Counted from the first letter of the stretch, positions 1 to 12,261 are shown. The stretch is 64,000 nucleotides of DNA from Phyto melanocephala (GCA_941918925.1 OW799233.1:6130001-6194000), one strand, 5' to 3'. Program-made: numbers and translations. The notes: generated by a model from the sequence alone, not told the origin.

Positions 1-315
1 ATTAATGTATTGGCTGTATATTTGATTGTGCATTTTAAACACAAATTATTTACAAACATATGCATGTATATGTGTATGTATGTATGTAAGTATGTATTTA
101 TGTATGACGCTTTTGAATAAGTTGTGTTGTGCGCAAAAAAATTGTTTTTAGAAAATATAAGAGTTATAACTGTGCGAGGCTGCTGGTCTACTAATGCTTA
201 GTGTTTGCGATTCAAAAGCCTAACTCCTCAAGAATATATTTACTGATAACGTGTGATTGAAATTATTATTTTGTATTCATTTCTTAGCTTTTTTTTATTA
301 CAAAAACTTTTGGAA

Positions 316-3300
316 ATGAAGTTATTTTTAATTGGTTTCCTGTGTACGGTCCTGGTGGCTTTTGGAAAAGCCCAAGATAGCGATTGCTTTGCGGACAATG
401 ATGTCGGCCCCATGCCGATGACCAAGACTATGCGTTCCGAGTTGTATCGTGGCCAACAGGAATTTACGTTGGCCATGTTGGAGGCCATACAAGAAGCTAC
501 ACCAAATGAAAATGTGTTTTTCTCCCCCTACTCGACATTTCACGCCTTGCTCTTGGCTTATTTTGGTGCCAATGGCAATACAGAAAAAGAACTACTGCAG
601 GCTTTGCGTTTGCAATGGGCCAAAAGTAAAAAACACATTAACATGATCTATCGCGTTGAGAAACAATCACGTTCAACTCGTTCGAAAAATTCTTCGGTGG
701 AATTTGCCTCTGCCGATAAAATCTACTTTGACAAGAGTATTAATGTTTCGCCTTGCCTCGCCCAAAGTTTCAAGGATGAATTGGAAACTTTGGACTTTAG
801 ACATGATGCCGAAGCCAGCAGAATGAATATAAATAATTGGATAGCCAAAATAACGCACAATGAAATTCCCGAAATGTTGAATGCCGGTGATGTAAGCACT
901 GAGAGTCAAATGGTTTTGGCCAATGCTGCCTATTTTAAGGGCCAATGGTCCGATAAATTTGATCCAAAAGATACAAAACAGGAAATTTTTTATACGTCAC
1001 CCAGCCAACATTCGTTTGTGCCCATGATGCATAAGAGAGGTACTTTCAATTTGGCCATTGATGAACAAATCGGTGCTCATGTTTTGCAAATGCCCTATAT
1101 GACTTCGAATGATGAAAACAAAGATTCAGACATTTCCATGATCATTATACTGCCACCATTTCAATCGGGATTAGATGAGGTTTTGTCGAAATTAAAGCCA
1201 GACACTTTGGAAAACGCCTTGAAAGACAGCATGCCCAGAGAAATTGACATTTCGTTGCCGAAGTTTAAATTTGAACAAAATTTGGAATTGGTGCCGGTAA
1301 GTAAAGATTCTTTAAAATTTGTTATCATTGCCCATGTTCTGAAATTCACGCGAGCTCAAATGAAATATGATTTGCAATTGGATGTTTCGCAAATCCATGT
1401 ATTTTTATTGCAAACAAAAAATAAACATTTATTTGGTGTACAACTTAAAAATGCGAGATTCACAACAACAGTCGTTAATAACTTTAATAAAACATTTCAA
1501 AGGGTACACATCTGTCATTTTTTCATACTTAGTTATTTCGCGTTATAGTAGGTCTGTCTGTGTACTTTTCCAGTAGCAAATAGTCAGTAAATTTTTTTGG
1601 GAGAGTAAGACCAATTTTACTCTGGCGGCTAAAAATATATCAAAAAGTACGCAGACAGTATCCAGTAAAATTTTGCAAGAAAACAGCTGATCGGTGTGTA
1701 AACAATTGAAATTACAAAGCACAAGAGTTTTAGCATATGTGTACGCGAAAGTGAATTCTCGCGGTAAATTAAAAAATGCTAATTTTATCGGTTCTGCCAT
1801 CTCCAATCCACTTACGTTACGGTAAAATGTTGTTTATTATAATATTTTATAAACGTTAAAAATCAGCACAATTCTAACTACTTACCTCTGCCATTGTTAA
1901 ATTTCAATTTTTATTTTCGTTTCACAAAAATTTTTTCATAATTAGTAAATAAAAACAGCTGTTCAAACTAGTTGCAAAATCTTGCTAGAAGAAATTTCTC
2001 CAACAACATTTTGCAAGTTCTCAACTTCCAACTGTCAAAAAATTTTCTTTTTTGCTCTCTCGCTGCAAGAGATTTTGAGTACGCAGACAACATTTTGCAA
2101 GATTTTGTAACATTTTGCATAAAATGATGAAAAATATGTGTGCGCAACAGACCTAGTGTTAACAGCACGGCTTTTATTTTTTACTTCGAAAATATCGAAA
2201 AAAAAGTTTTGCCACAGACTATATATGTATGCATATACTAGCTCACCCTGTCCGTTTTGCTGGCCCTAAGCAAACATTAGTGTTGTTTTACCACAGGATT
2301 TAAATTGAGCTTTTAACGAAATTTACGGCCTTCAAATAAAAATCCATGGAAAACCTATCATAAAGTTTTTTTTTACAGAATAACTTACATATGGTGTAGA
2401 TATGGGCCGAATCAAAAAAGAAACGCATGTATTTTAGGCAAATTGAAAATTATATTTATTTATTACGTCACCTTAAGGCCAGCGGAGAGACAATGTTTTT
2501 TGTCTTTTTTAGTTGGTGTAAAAACGTATAAATTTTTTGGCGTGCCAACTCGGGAGCAAGCCACATACAACTGGCCGTGTGAAAAACATGAATTTTCCAA
2601 AATTAAGCCAGCAATAGTCAATGATTGGTCTTGGTAAATCGTTGGAAATTATCGGAACTCGTGGAATAATTACGTGTTCGCCTTTGAATCTAAAATTGGT
2701 AAACAGTTTTTGATGGTCAATCTGGTTCCGTTGCATAATTTTGGTGCGTTAAAGTTGCGAATAAGAATTTCCTGTGATCCAACTTTTAATGTTAGTACAT
2801 GCGGTGGCATTCCGGGTGGTTGCAATGAATTCAAAAATTCCGTGGGATAATTGACGGCTTGTTCTTCATCCATTACTGTGTCGATCGATTTGTATATGAT
2901 TAATTTGCCGGACTGTTTCAATTGAATTTGCTCATTGAGCTGTAAATATTTTTTGTAAATAAACCGAAAACTCGGATTTTTGAATGCAACATTTTGAAAG
3001 TTTTAAAATTTTGATATTGGTTCATTATTAACAGAGGTTTTTTGTAAATATCTTCGGAGCTACATAACCGATTTAAGAGTTAGATATCTCGTTTTGAAAA
3101 ACATGACAACGGCTTTTAAAATAAAATAAAAAAAAATAAATATTTGTATGTGTCATTGGTGGTGCAATATGAAAATTTGATTTTGTCACGCCCCTCCGCC
3201 CGCAAATAAAAAATCTGACTTCTCTGAAAATTTCATCAAAATCGGTCCGGCCGTTTTGGAGTCCATACGTTACATACATACATCCTATTTAATATATATA

Positions 3301-4679
3301 GGGCCGTATTCATAAAAATTATTTCAGATTTATTAAAGGCTTATTTGACAGATGTTGTAGAGAAATTTGTCAAATAAGCCTTCAATAAACCTTAAATATT
3401 TTTTTTATAAATACGGCCTATAGAAGATATTCCGTGGTTTTGCTTTGCTTATTTAATTTGAAAAAAGTTTAGTTCAAGCACAACGATTTCTAAGTGAATC
3501 GATGCGGTTCACAAGTGGCGATTTTTTACGAAAGACAACGATCGCAAAGGATAGTTAAAAAGTTTAAAGAGAAAGATTGTTGTCAAACTCAATCAACAAG
3601 AGCTTGTAAGTTTATTGGCAGCAATTTTAAAATATTTGCGAGCAGCAGGACTCATTTGAAAGTAGCAAAAAGGGGGACCATACGAATTCAAGCCGAGAGA
3701 CCTTGAAAAACAATTTCGCATGTACGAAATGCTGCTTGAACTCTATAAAATAAATTAATTTTTGCACCGATTTACTACTTGCGATTAAAAAGTGGATCCA
3801 TTATGATAATCCGAAAAGTAAGAGATCGTATGTGAAGTACGGCCATTCAGCTGAATCGACGCCAAATTAAAATGTCCATGGTGTTGTGGTAATGCTCTGT
3901 ATTTAATGGGACCAAACGGGTCATATCTCTTACGTGGAACCTTTTTTGAGCGCAACTGATTCGCTTGAATTCTGGGCCGAAAAACGCCAAAAATGTGCAG
4001 CTACAATGCAATGTCTGTAAAAAAAAAACTATAAAAAAGTGGTTGCTAGATTTTCGCTCAACCGTCTTGTAGTCAAAACCTTGCGACGCTTCGCGACGTT
4101 TAACAACTATTTGTTTCGATCGATGCAAAATGCTCTCTCTAATATACGTTTCACCTAAGGGCAAGCTATTGGCGCGGAATTCATACTTTGCCAAGGCGAT
4201 ACGAAAAGGTCATAGCTAACAATAACCAATACTTTGAAAAAATTTATATTGTACAAATGTTTCAAAGTAAACTCTTAAAGAAATAACGCATTTGTAGGTT
4301 AAGCACCCAATAAATAAAATTATTAAATAATCTTTGTTTTATTGTTTATCAAGTTCAAACATTAACCAAAAGTTTTTTATCTTAGATTCTACGCAAACTG
4401 GGCATTAATAATCTCTTTGAAGAATCAGCCGACTTATCGGTTTTCTCAGCCGATTCCCAATTGAAATTGGGTGACGCCAAGCATGTAGCCAAAATCAAGG
4501 TCGACGAAGAGGGCAGTACAGCAGCTGCTGCCACAGTGTTGTTCAGTTTTCGTTCGGCCCGCCCAGTTGAACCCACTAAGTTTGAGTGCAATCATCCATT
4601 CTTGTTTCTAATTTACGATCATACATCTAAGGCTATATTATTCACCGGCATCTATCGGGATCCTAAAACTCAGAAGTAA
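316..4679 (+). CDS. Spn88Ea: Secreted inhibitory-type serpin, Spn88Ea (Spn5) orthologue
   Basis: Two coding exons, 316-1296 and 4386-4679, join in phase 0 (donor GTAAGT at 1297, acceptor TTATCTTAG ending 4385) to give 424 residues, the usual serpin length. The start at 316 is preferred over an upstream in-frame ATG at 253 because it begins a clear signal peptide (MKLFLIGFLCTVLVAFGKAQ); a pyrimidine-rich AG at 286-287 may close a 5'UTR intron. Serpin landmarks seen: ENVFFSPYSTFHALLLAYFGA near residue 70, VLANAAYFKGQW mid-protein, the hinge EEGSTAAAAT at 368-377, and the C-terminal FECNHPFLFLIYD and TGIYRDP. The small residues in the hinge imply an inhibitory serpin. The reactive bond is R383-S384 or S384-A385, suggesting a trypsin-like or related target. 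The whole protein resembles Drosophila Spn88Ea as I recall it; there it restrains Toll/melanization proteases and is needed for wing expansion. No breaks seen. Confidence 0.92.
1549..2155. repeat. Possible short TIR element in the serpin intron
   Basis: The ends TAGGTCTGTCTGTGTAC (left) and the reverse complement of the right end, TAGGTCTGTTGCGCACAC, are similar inverted repeats about 600 bp apart. CATTTTGCAAG-like words recur inside. I see no convincing target-site duplication and no coding potential. Confidence 0.35.
2500..2930 (-). pseudogene. Helitron helicase fragment (PIF1-like C-terminus)
   Basis: Two overlapping minus-strand frames preserve recognisable helicase C-terminal blocks (about 2921-2670 and 2736-2509) separated by a frameshift; the last block, GQLYVACSRVG, lies in a third register near 2570-2535. 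It is only the final ~140 residues of a protein that is normally well over 1,000 residues, so it cannot work on its own. Confidence 0.75.
3301..3418. mobile_element. Foldback MITE nested in the Helitron 5' end
   Basis: About 118 bp whose ends are inverted repeats (left GGGCCGTATTCATAAA; right reverse complement GGCCGTATTTATAAA) and whose interior is also nearly palindromic (TTATTTGACA / TGTCAAATAA). TATA flanks both sides (3297-3300 and 3419-3422). Removing the element with one TATA restores the Helitron 5' terminus TCTATATATATT. Confidence 0.65.
3690..4245 (+). pseudogene. Decayed mariner-family transposase
   Basis: Plus-strand frames between stops and frameshifts give mariner landmarks in order: RMYEMLLELY, FLHRFTTCD-KWIHYDNPKSK (mariner FLHRIVTGDEKWIHYDNP, holding the first catalytic D), YVKYGHSAESTPN, NVHGVVVMLCI*WDQ (mariner NIHGxKVMLCIWWDQ) and a C-terminal NNNQYFE. 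The helix-turn-helix region and the later catalytic aspartates are not recognisable. It is inactive. Terminal inverted repeats were not found. Confidence 0.7.
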
Positions 4680-4911
4680 ATTTCTAAGAAGTTTAAGTAA
4701 AAAGTTAATTGTAAATGTTATTTGATCAAAACAATTTTTTTATAATTATTCGTCGCTCTTTACTCATCGTTAAAAAATATACTATATATTAAAAGCTCGT
4801 TATTTAAAAGCGCGATTCGATTGCTTGAATTCTCTTTCAGTCTATTGTTTTTTTTTCTTCTTTATCATATTTGTTTTATACATACTTATGTACATAATAT
4901 ATTTTTATTTA

Positions 4912-4917
4912 AATAAA
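4912..4917 (+). terminator. Candidate polyadenylation signal of the serpin
   Basis: AATAAA about 235 nt after the serpin stop, in AT-rich sequence. Other near matches follow within 70 nt, so the actual cleavage site is uncertain. Confidence 0.5.
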
Positions 4918-5136
4918 CTTTTATTTTGTATGTGTTTTTTATAAGTTTTTATTTTTTGTAATAAATTATAAACTGTATGATGACCATTAAAGGCTTCCCA
5001 ATGATTTTCCTTTTTTTTTTTAGTTTAAATAAATAAGTTAAGGTTTTAATATTTTATATGTATGTATGTATGTGCATACCTACATACATATGTATATAGA
5101 ATTAAGTGTAAACAAACAGTTAGGAAATAATTTTAT
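4918..5136. other. AT-rich spacer after the serpin
   Basis: Simple T/A-rich sequence with a short TATG/CATA microsatellite near 5060-5095. No coding signal seen. Confidence 0.6.
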
Positions 5137-6262
5137 TATACCCTTCACACAGTGAAAAAGGGTATATATAGGTTTGTCATTCCGTGTGAAATTTCTACAA
5201 TTTTCATTTCCGACCCCATAAAGTATATATTTTCTGAATGCTTATGAATAGGGGAGTCGATTAAGCTCTGTCAGTCTGTCCGTGTGTATGTTGAAATCAA
5301 CTTTTTGAAGCCCCCTGAATACGCTTGGACCCGGGTGAGGTCTTAAAATATCAGAAATATTCGGGAGTAGATCGGTATTGAAAATCAGAAACATCGGTTC
5401 ATAAACAACTGAGATATGAGCAAAAACCCACGACCACATCGATTTTTTTTCACAAAAACAACATTACAACAACAACATAGATGCATATAAACTTGTATAT
5501 TGGTTAAAGTAAACGTGGGATCGAATCCCAGCTGAGCCACATTTTTTTTTTATTTTTTTTATTTTTTTTTTTATATAATATATTATTTATATTTTTATAC
5601 CCTTCACCTGTGGTGCACAAGGGTATATATAGCTTTGTCATTCCGTTTGTAATTTCTACAATTTTCATTTCCGACCCCATAAAGTATATATTTTCTGAAA
5701 GCTTATGAATAGAGGAGTGTTGGTTGAAATCAACTTATAGAAGCAACTATATGTTCCTCAGATCTGTATATGGTATCAATCTCTTGGAAATATCCAGGAA
5801 TGAATCGCTATTGAAATTCAGCATAATCGCCCCATAACTTTCTGAGATATGAGCAAAAAACCACGACCACTTCGTTTTTTTTCACAATTACAACAACAAC
5901 ATACATACATAATTACGTGTAAAAAACATACCAAACAAAAAAAAAATACAAAAAAAAAAAATATTAAAAATAAGAAAAAAATAATAAAAAAAACTACAAA
6001 AAAAAAATTTAAAAAAAATTTGTTAAAAAAATTTAAAAAAAAATATAAAAAAAATAATAAAATATAAATAATATATTAAATAAAATAAAATAAATTTTTT
6101 TTGGCTCAGCTGGGATTCGATGCCACATTTATTCTAACGTGTACGTATGCACGTATTTTATATGGGATGAATGGTGATACAAACAATTGTTATTGCATGA
6201 CTACACGTTGTGAAGGGTATATAAGATTCGGCACGGCCGAATATAGCACTGTTACTTGTTAT
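5137..6262 (-). mobile_element. Helentron-like (mini-me/HINE-type) composite copy, family A
   Basis: Bounded by the two end hairpins of the family: CCCTTCACACAGTGAAAAAGGG at the left and ATTCGGCACGGCCGAAT followed by CTGTTACTTGTT at the right. It holds two 'core' modules (5137-5530, with a short GTCY microsatellite, and 5597-5900), A/T homopolymer-rich filler and a tRNA-like segment at 5517-5541 and, inverted, at 6103-6130. The layout (conserved core, GTCY repeats, subterminal stem-loops) matches the dipteran mini-me/DINE-1 group, now treated as Helentron-associated elements. No protein is encoded. Confidence 0.65.
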
Positions 6263-6369
6263 TATTTTTTTTTTGTTTGACATTTATTATTAATATTTTA
6301 ATTATTCTTTTTAAAATTTTTGTATTTTTTTTTTTTAACATAAATACGTTAAATTTTTAATTTTACAAT

Positions 6370-6520
6370 GGGATGTTTTTATATATGTATGTTTTTTATA
6401 TGTATGTATGTATTTCATATGAGATGAATAATGATACAAACTACTGTTATTGCATGACTACACGTTGTGAAGGGTATATAAGATTCGGCACGGCCGAATA
6501 TAGCGCTCTTACTTGTTGTT
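6370..6520 (-). repeat. Family A end module (solo)
   Basis: A second copy of the hairpin end (GATTCGGCACGGCCGAATATAG, then CTCTTACTTGTT) with its upstream ACAATGGGATG segment, placed directly after the preceding composite without a core module. Confidence 0.6.
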
Positions 6521-7425
6521 ACTATAGTGTAATAATTTAAATGATACTGATGCGGAATCATTGTTGCATGTTAATGTTAATTTTTGTGAAATCAACAAAG
6601 TTTTTCTAAAAATGTATTTTAATTTTATTTCAGCACGCTTGAAAACCATCAATACAATTAATCAAATACAATATTTTTTAACTTACTTTAATAATTATGA
6701 ATGTTATTTGTAGGCCATATTAAACGATTTATTTGCAATGGAAAAAAGTGAGTCAACAAATTTGATTGTTCCATAAGTTAAAGAGCCGAATTGAGAAATT
6801 TTCCTCGAACATTCGAGATTTCTGGGCTTTTGGTAAAGATGTTCAAATGATGATTTTTCAAGTTCAATCACAATTGAATGTCGTAATGTGTGGAAAACGA
6901 TTTAGATTAATTAATCTTTAATTTACTTATCCCACTTAAAAACAATTAGCTTTGGAGGGTTACTCTGTATTTTCAATCGAAACTTAAGTTTTTCGAATTT
7001 GTACGCTTAACACATTGTAATTCGTAAATGTTTTCATTCGAATCGTGATGCGGAGTTACCCCTCTGCATTACAATTTTCTATATGCATAATTATTTGTTG
7101 CATTTCAGTTAATCTGAACTTTGTAGAAAGCTAATTAGGATAAGTTAAACAAAAATTAAACTTGAAATTAATTGACATGCATTCGTTTAGCAATGATTCG
7201 ATTTGAAAACGAACGATTTTCATCGCATATATCTAATTTGGTTTAAAAAGGTCCTGCATACATTACGTTAGCTAAAACGTTAAATTATACAACTAAAAAG
7301 AGTGAATTCGAAATAAATCTTTTAAATATACATATATATGTACGCTTCCAAAACTTATTACATATTATATGATTTCACTATACCTTTTAATGTACAAACA
7401 TTTTAAATTTTTTGTTTATCTCCAG
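6521..7425. other. Intergenic, no feature recognised
   Basis: AT-rich sequence with stops in every frame. I see no family motif, TIR or array. Confidence 0.5.
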
Positions 7426-7426
7426 G

Positions 7427-7547
7427 AAGTCAATTCTCGCAATATGAAATTAAAAAATTAAAAAAGTTGTTGTACAGCAAAAGGTTTGGTTGCACCATAT
7501 GATATGACACACAAAAACTTTTCATTTCACAGAGCGAGAATTGACTC
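7427..7547. mobile_element. Foldback MITE, GAGAATTGA family, copy 1
   Basis: TGAGTCAATTCTCGC-type inverted ends enclose about 120 bp. The interior shares with the copy at 7730 the words ACACAAAAACTTTTCATTTCACAG and a CACCATATGATAT block. Terminal bases have diverged from the later copy. Confidence 0.6.
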
Positions 7548-7729
7548 ATGGGGTAAAGTACATTATAGTTAAAGTATTAACCCATCTCTGCTTTGTTGTA
7601 ATGACAAGAAGCTTGGTTGGGCCACAAGAAAGTAGACACTTTATTCTATCTAATTACTGGCTTCAGCCGATTATTTGATCACTCTGCGATACATATTTCC
7701 CAGTTTTTAGTATCTGTCATCACAAAAGA

Positions 7730-7871
7730 CAGCAGGGGCTCAATTCTCGTTCTATGAAACTATGAAATGAAAAGTTTTTGTGTGTAATATCATATGGTGC
7801 CACCATACCCTTTGCTAAACAAAAACTTTTTCATTTCACAGTTTTACAGAACGAGAATTGAGCCCCTGCTG
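7730..7871. mobile_element. Foldback MITE, GAGAATTGA family, copy 2 (near-perfect palindrome)
   Basis: 142 bp with arms CAGCAGGGGCTCAATTCTCG and its exact complement at the right; the inner arms (ATGAAATGAAAAGTTTTTGT / ACAAAAACTTTTTCATTTCA) also pair. No coding content. Inverted ends without protein are typical of MITEs; the target duplication is uncertain because the palindrome runs to the edge. Confidence 0.75.
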
Positions 7872-7874
7872 TTG

Positions 7875-10085
7875 TTACCAAATGTGCAAAAAGCTTGTCA
7901 TACGAAGAATTTTTAAAAAATTTCGAATGACTTTTTATCTTAAATTTGCTTTGCAGTAATCTAGAATTTTTGATCTAGAACTATGAGAAATTAACTAAAA
8001 CATATGTACATCTCGTCGTCCATGAAGCAGTCATTAAATATTTCAAATAAACCTTTATTTAATGCCTTTGGTGCGTTCTTCTGCTTTCTAATTATTTACA
8101 GCATTTCTTACTAGAAGTTTTTCTACTTTGAATGTTTTCGGGCCAGTGTCCTTTTTGACCTTTTGTACAAACAAACTCCGAACAATCTAACTTTTGGAGT
8201 GGCTTTTCTCCCTAAAATATTGGGAGTCCTCTTTTACGTGGCATTGATTTTGAACGTCCTATTTTGATCACAAATGTTTTTTTTCTGCCTGAATCTACCT
8301 TTCGAGTGAATATTACTGCTAAATTTAGCACAAGTCAAACGTGTTAAAAAAATCCACCTTGAGAAAATGCAAAAAAAATATCTAAAAACACCAATTTTAT
8401 TATTTTTTTTAAATAAAAACATTCATTTTCTATGTTTTTCTTACGGTTATAGTTTTTTCATTTCTCAATTTCATTTATAGCAATTTAAACAATAATAATA
8501 TACACGAAAAAAAACAAAAAAAAAACATTAAATAATACTTTAATTGATTAAAAATATATACATACATACTTATGTATTAGACTTGTGCTCAAATCGTTAT
8601 AGTGCTTTTCCACTAACGTCTTTTTGAGTACATTCTCGTATGCTCGAAAACTCGTACTTTGCTACTTGTTCTCCTGCACAAATTTTATATGAGGAAAACT
8701 TCTCACTTAACATGTTTAACAGGAGAAAATGTTAAGAACTGATTGTATAACACTGCGTTGGTGTCAATGATAAGCAACGATATGCATTATGGAAAATGAC
8801 AAATTTTTGTACATTTTTCAGGCGAATTTAATAACGTACTAGAAAACTTAAGTATCAAAAAGCGCTTTTTCAATCGCTTACCTGCTTTCAAGAGCGCTTC
8901 TAGAAGGCATGATTTTAATATGCAATGTCCCAATTCGTAAGCCTCATTATTGTAATAAATAAGCGCTATTTTTATCCCTACAAGGAACAGCATAATCATG
9001 AATTCCCCTGCACTGCTAAAAAAGGTAGCAATAAGTAACTGAAAAAATTACTATTGAAATAAATTAGTCCCATTTTTGTTGAAATAATAAGCAGTACAGA
9101 AGAAATACTTTGTTGTGTTTTCGTATGCAAACAATTTAGGCATTTCCATCGATGCAATACTGTAGGGGAATAAAGTATGCACGCTTACGAAATTCGAAAA
9201 AAAATTGTTGGTGGGGAAGTTGGTTCCTGCTAACTCTTATTTGAGTCATACGTATAATTATAATTAATGCTTTATTTGTTTTCTTGATTGACAGTGCTTA
9301 CAATTGTGTTTTTCAGGATTCTAAAATGATTACAATTCAATTTAATTTAGAAAATGCTTTAGGAAATTAAAATTATAGAACAAATTAACTTGAGCCGAAA
9401 TAAAAATGATTTACAGTAAAATGAATATTAATATGTATATAATTGTAACAATTTATTTTTTCTATATATCTTTTACTTTATAAAAAATTTATAATTTTTT
9501 TTTAAGTTTTTATTTTTGTAGTAGATTTTCGGCTTTTTATTTCTTTCAAAAAACAGTGGACACTTCAAATAAAGAAAAAGAATAAAACATAATACGAATA
9601 ACTCAAATGAGCGTAAAGAGGAATAGGAAAGTCGCCAAAAATAGAAAACCTGCTTTTTTGTTTATTCCTCTTTTCTCTCTACATACTTTGCTGTCAGTTT
9701 TATACGTTAGCAGAGTGTCATGATATAAGCGCATGCAATAAACTCATCGTGAAACTAGCCGCTTAAACTTCCGTCTTATTTCGAGTTCGAACACATTTAA
9801 CATAGTGAAAACAATTGGAGATGTGAGTGAAAACGCACTATTATTTAAGTTAATTTTTGCCAACAACCTAATCAATTTTTTTCACGATAAGGTTCGTTGA
9901 GTTCGTGAAAATAATGAACTAGATTGTTGATTAAAATTAAATAAAGTAACCGATGGGCACAACTCTAATATGTCTGTATGTTGTATTAGTGTTGTAGCTT
10001 AACTAATGTAATAAGAATAATTACAATGAAGCAGGTAATTAATCACTTTGGGTTTAAAATAATCGTCAAAATTTGATTTTTCTTT
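7875..10085. other. Intergenic between convergent serpin and TMEM165 genes
   Basis: No coding frame of note. Minus-strand AATAAA sites (plus-strand tttatt at 9452 and 9661) could end the TMEM165 transcript. Plus-strand 9690-9822 looks like a noncoding 5' exon, a TTAGCAGAGTGTCATG stretch running to a GAT|GTGAGTG donor, but no partner is certain. Confidence 0.45.
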
Positions 10086-12261
10086 TTAAATATCATCAGG
10101 TCGCACAATTAAGGCATATAAAGCAAAACCTAGGAACACTATGCCACCCACAATTGTAACAGTACGCACAGAAATTTTGGCAGCCACCATGCGACCACCA
10201 ATCACAGCCAAGCCGGTACAAATGGAATGACCAATTACACCACCTGCAGTAACGCCATACGCATTCTAAAATAAAGGAAAAGTGATCAAGAAAGATAAAA
10301 AAAAAAATAATTTAAATTTGAGCTTAATTAAACCCACCTTGCTGGCAGCCAAAATAATGGTGGTCAATTGTGAACGATCACCCCATTCGGCTAAAAAGGT
10401 CATTGTAAAAGCCTGCATTAAAATCCTTGTAGTCACATAAGCTGCACCTTTTTTTACATTTTTACGTACAACACCGCTTTCTGGATCTTGGATCAAATTG
10501 GAGGTAACATCACGTTCCAGCTATCATTTTGGAACAGACAAAAGAAACAACAAAAAACAAATAAATAATATGCATAAAAATAATAAAAAAATTTATTTTT
10601 TTTTTCTATGGGAGAACGACTGAGATTGGTTGTGTGAAATATGGTTTCAAGACAGAAATTAGTAAAAAAAAATATTAAAAAAACAAACAGAAATTTTTAA
10701 AATAACAAATTTAATTAAAAATAAAGCTGACAAAATTATTAGTGGTAGAAAAATGTTCAAAGGACTCTCAAGCAATTTGATTCAATCATATACAAAATAA
10801 TCGAAATGTATAAATAATAAATTTAAATTTCGAATAAAATGGGATAAAGTGTGTGTTTTTAAAATCAGAATTATTAAAAAAATACGAGCGTTTTATTCGG
10901 CCGTGCCGAATCTGAAAATACCTTTCACCGTCGTGTACATTGGTATAATGATTACATCGTAGCTTAGCCTAGATTTTAGATTTCATGCAATTTGTTATTA
11001 TTATTATTATTATATTATCTTTATTATTTCCGACGCCTTTTCATTTGTTGGGGTTGAAAAAATTTGCTCCGCCATTTTGTTTCAGACTTTTTTTTATAGT
11101 TTTCTACATTGTTCTGGTCGAGCGTTTTTATTTGATACTAATATTGTGGGGGTTAAAGCCGTAAGTACTATATTTGACTCATATATACGCCGTTTAATCA
11201 AGGACGCCATCTTGAATTTTTTTCTTTTCATAGCTAACTATATTTTAATACTCAAGCCCTTTCATTTGCTCTCTCAATTGAAACTGAAGAAATATTTACT
11301 TCCGTTTGTAAATTTGCAGAAAAACACCGAAGCATTTGTGGTTTGGTGCTTATATCTCAGTTGGTTTCAAACCGATTTGTTAGTTTTTCTTAGAAATAAT
11401 TTCTGAGATTACGGCTTATAATTTGGTATCTTAAGCGTGGTTAAAAATTATTTAGGAGTTTGAAAAAATTTGATATATTTCAAAAATATATACTTTTTCA
11501 AATAATTTTTTCCTATAACTTTGCCGATTAGCTTCGATTTTTAATACCTTACACGGGTCGAGACGATGTCGGCGGGCTTTAACAAATTGGCTTCAACATA
11601 AAAACGGACAGTGCTTAATCGACTCCCCTATTCATAAGGTTTCAGAAAATATATACTTTACGGGGTCGGAATTAATATTGTAGAAATTTTACACGGAATG
11701 ACAAACATACATATATATCCCTACACTCACTGTGAAGGATATACAATATATCTTCAAAGTGTAGTTCGAAAAAAACATGAATGAATTTTTAAAGGACTAA
11801 CTCTTATAGATGTTAGTTCTCATGTTAACCTGACATGAGTTAGGGCCAGACATTATAAAAGAAATGTTGGGCTACTGTTTTAGGTGGTTGTATAAATACA
11901 CTGGATAGCAGAGAAAAATATGCCTTTAAAAATATCGAAAATTCATTTTCGACCACAATGTCAAGAAGAAGAAAACGGTATTTCGCATATGCTACAAGAT
12001 ATTAATCTCAATGTTAATAATGCTTAGTATCATTGCTTAAATATTCCTACAATAAATTTTTTTTATTGTAGGCGGTATTTCCTGTGGATGAAATCAAAAA
12101 ATATTCGGATATTAACTTTGAGAATCATAATTATAAATTGAGTATCAAAAACAATAAAAGTGATTATGAAAATATTTTAGTTTTACATAAGTTGCCTGAC
12201 ATAGATGGATTTACAAAAGAAAAATAATTTCTGAGTCTGCTTAGAGTGTACATGCTTTGTA

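Larger units (their letters stand above)
2238..3424 (-). mobile_element. Degenerate Helitron with helicase C-terminus
   Basis: Read on the minus strand, the element begins TCTATA (3424-3419), continues TATATATATTAAATAGG after a nested insertion, and ends ...GGGTGAGCTAG at 2238 followed by T, matching Helitron 5'-TC and 3'-CTAG termini. Inside, minus-strand frames at about 2930-2500 give a PIF1-like Helitron helicase C-terminus: LNSLQPPGMPPHVLTLKVGS, NAPKLCNGTRL, GEHVIIPRVPIISNDLP and, in another frame, GQLYVACSRVGTPKNLYV. The Rep domain and the helicase Walker motifs are absent and the frame is broken, so this is a dead internally deleted copy. Confidence 0.72.
1297..4385 (+). other. Serpin intron, filled with transposon remnants
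   Basis: Single 3,089-bp intron between the serpin body and the exon that encodes the reactive-centre loop. From left to right it holds a possible TIR element (1549-2155), a minus-strand Helitron (2238-3424) interrupted by a foldback (3301-3418), and a decayed mariner (about 3690-4245). The reading frame stays open for 83 codons past the donor, to the stop ending at 1548, so a retained intron would give a serpin without its reactive loop. Confidence 0.85.

Noticed and set aside
3494..3706. 70-residue frame before the mariner remnant
   Set aside because: Basic composition but no match to a mariner HTH; the mariner blocks continue in other frames.
5849..6067. Lys/Asn-rich plus-strand frame
   Set aside because: It is translation of the A-rich filler and core of a Helentron-like copy; the same filler elsewhere has stops.
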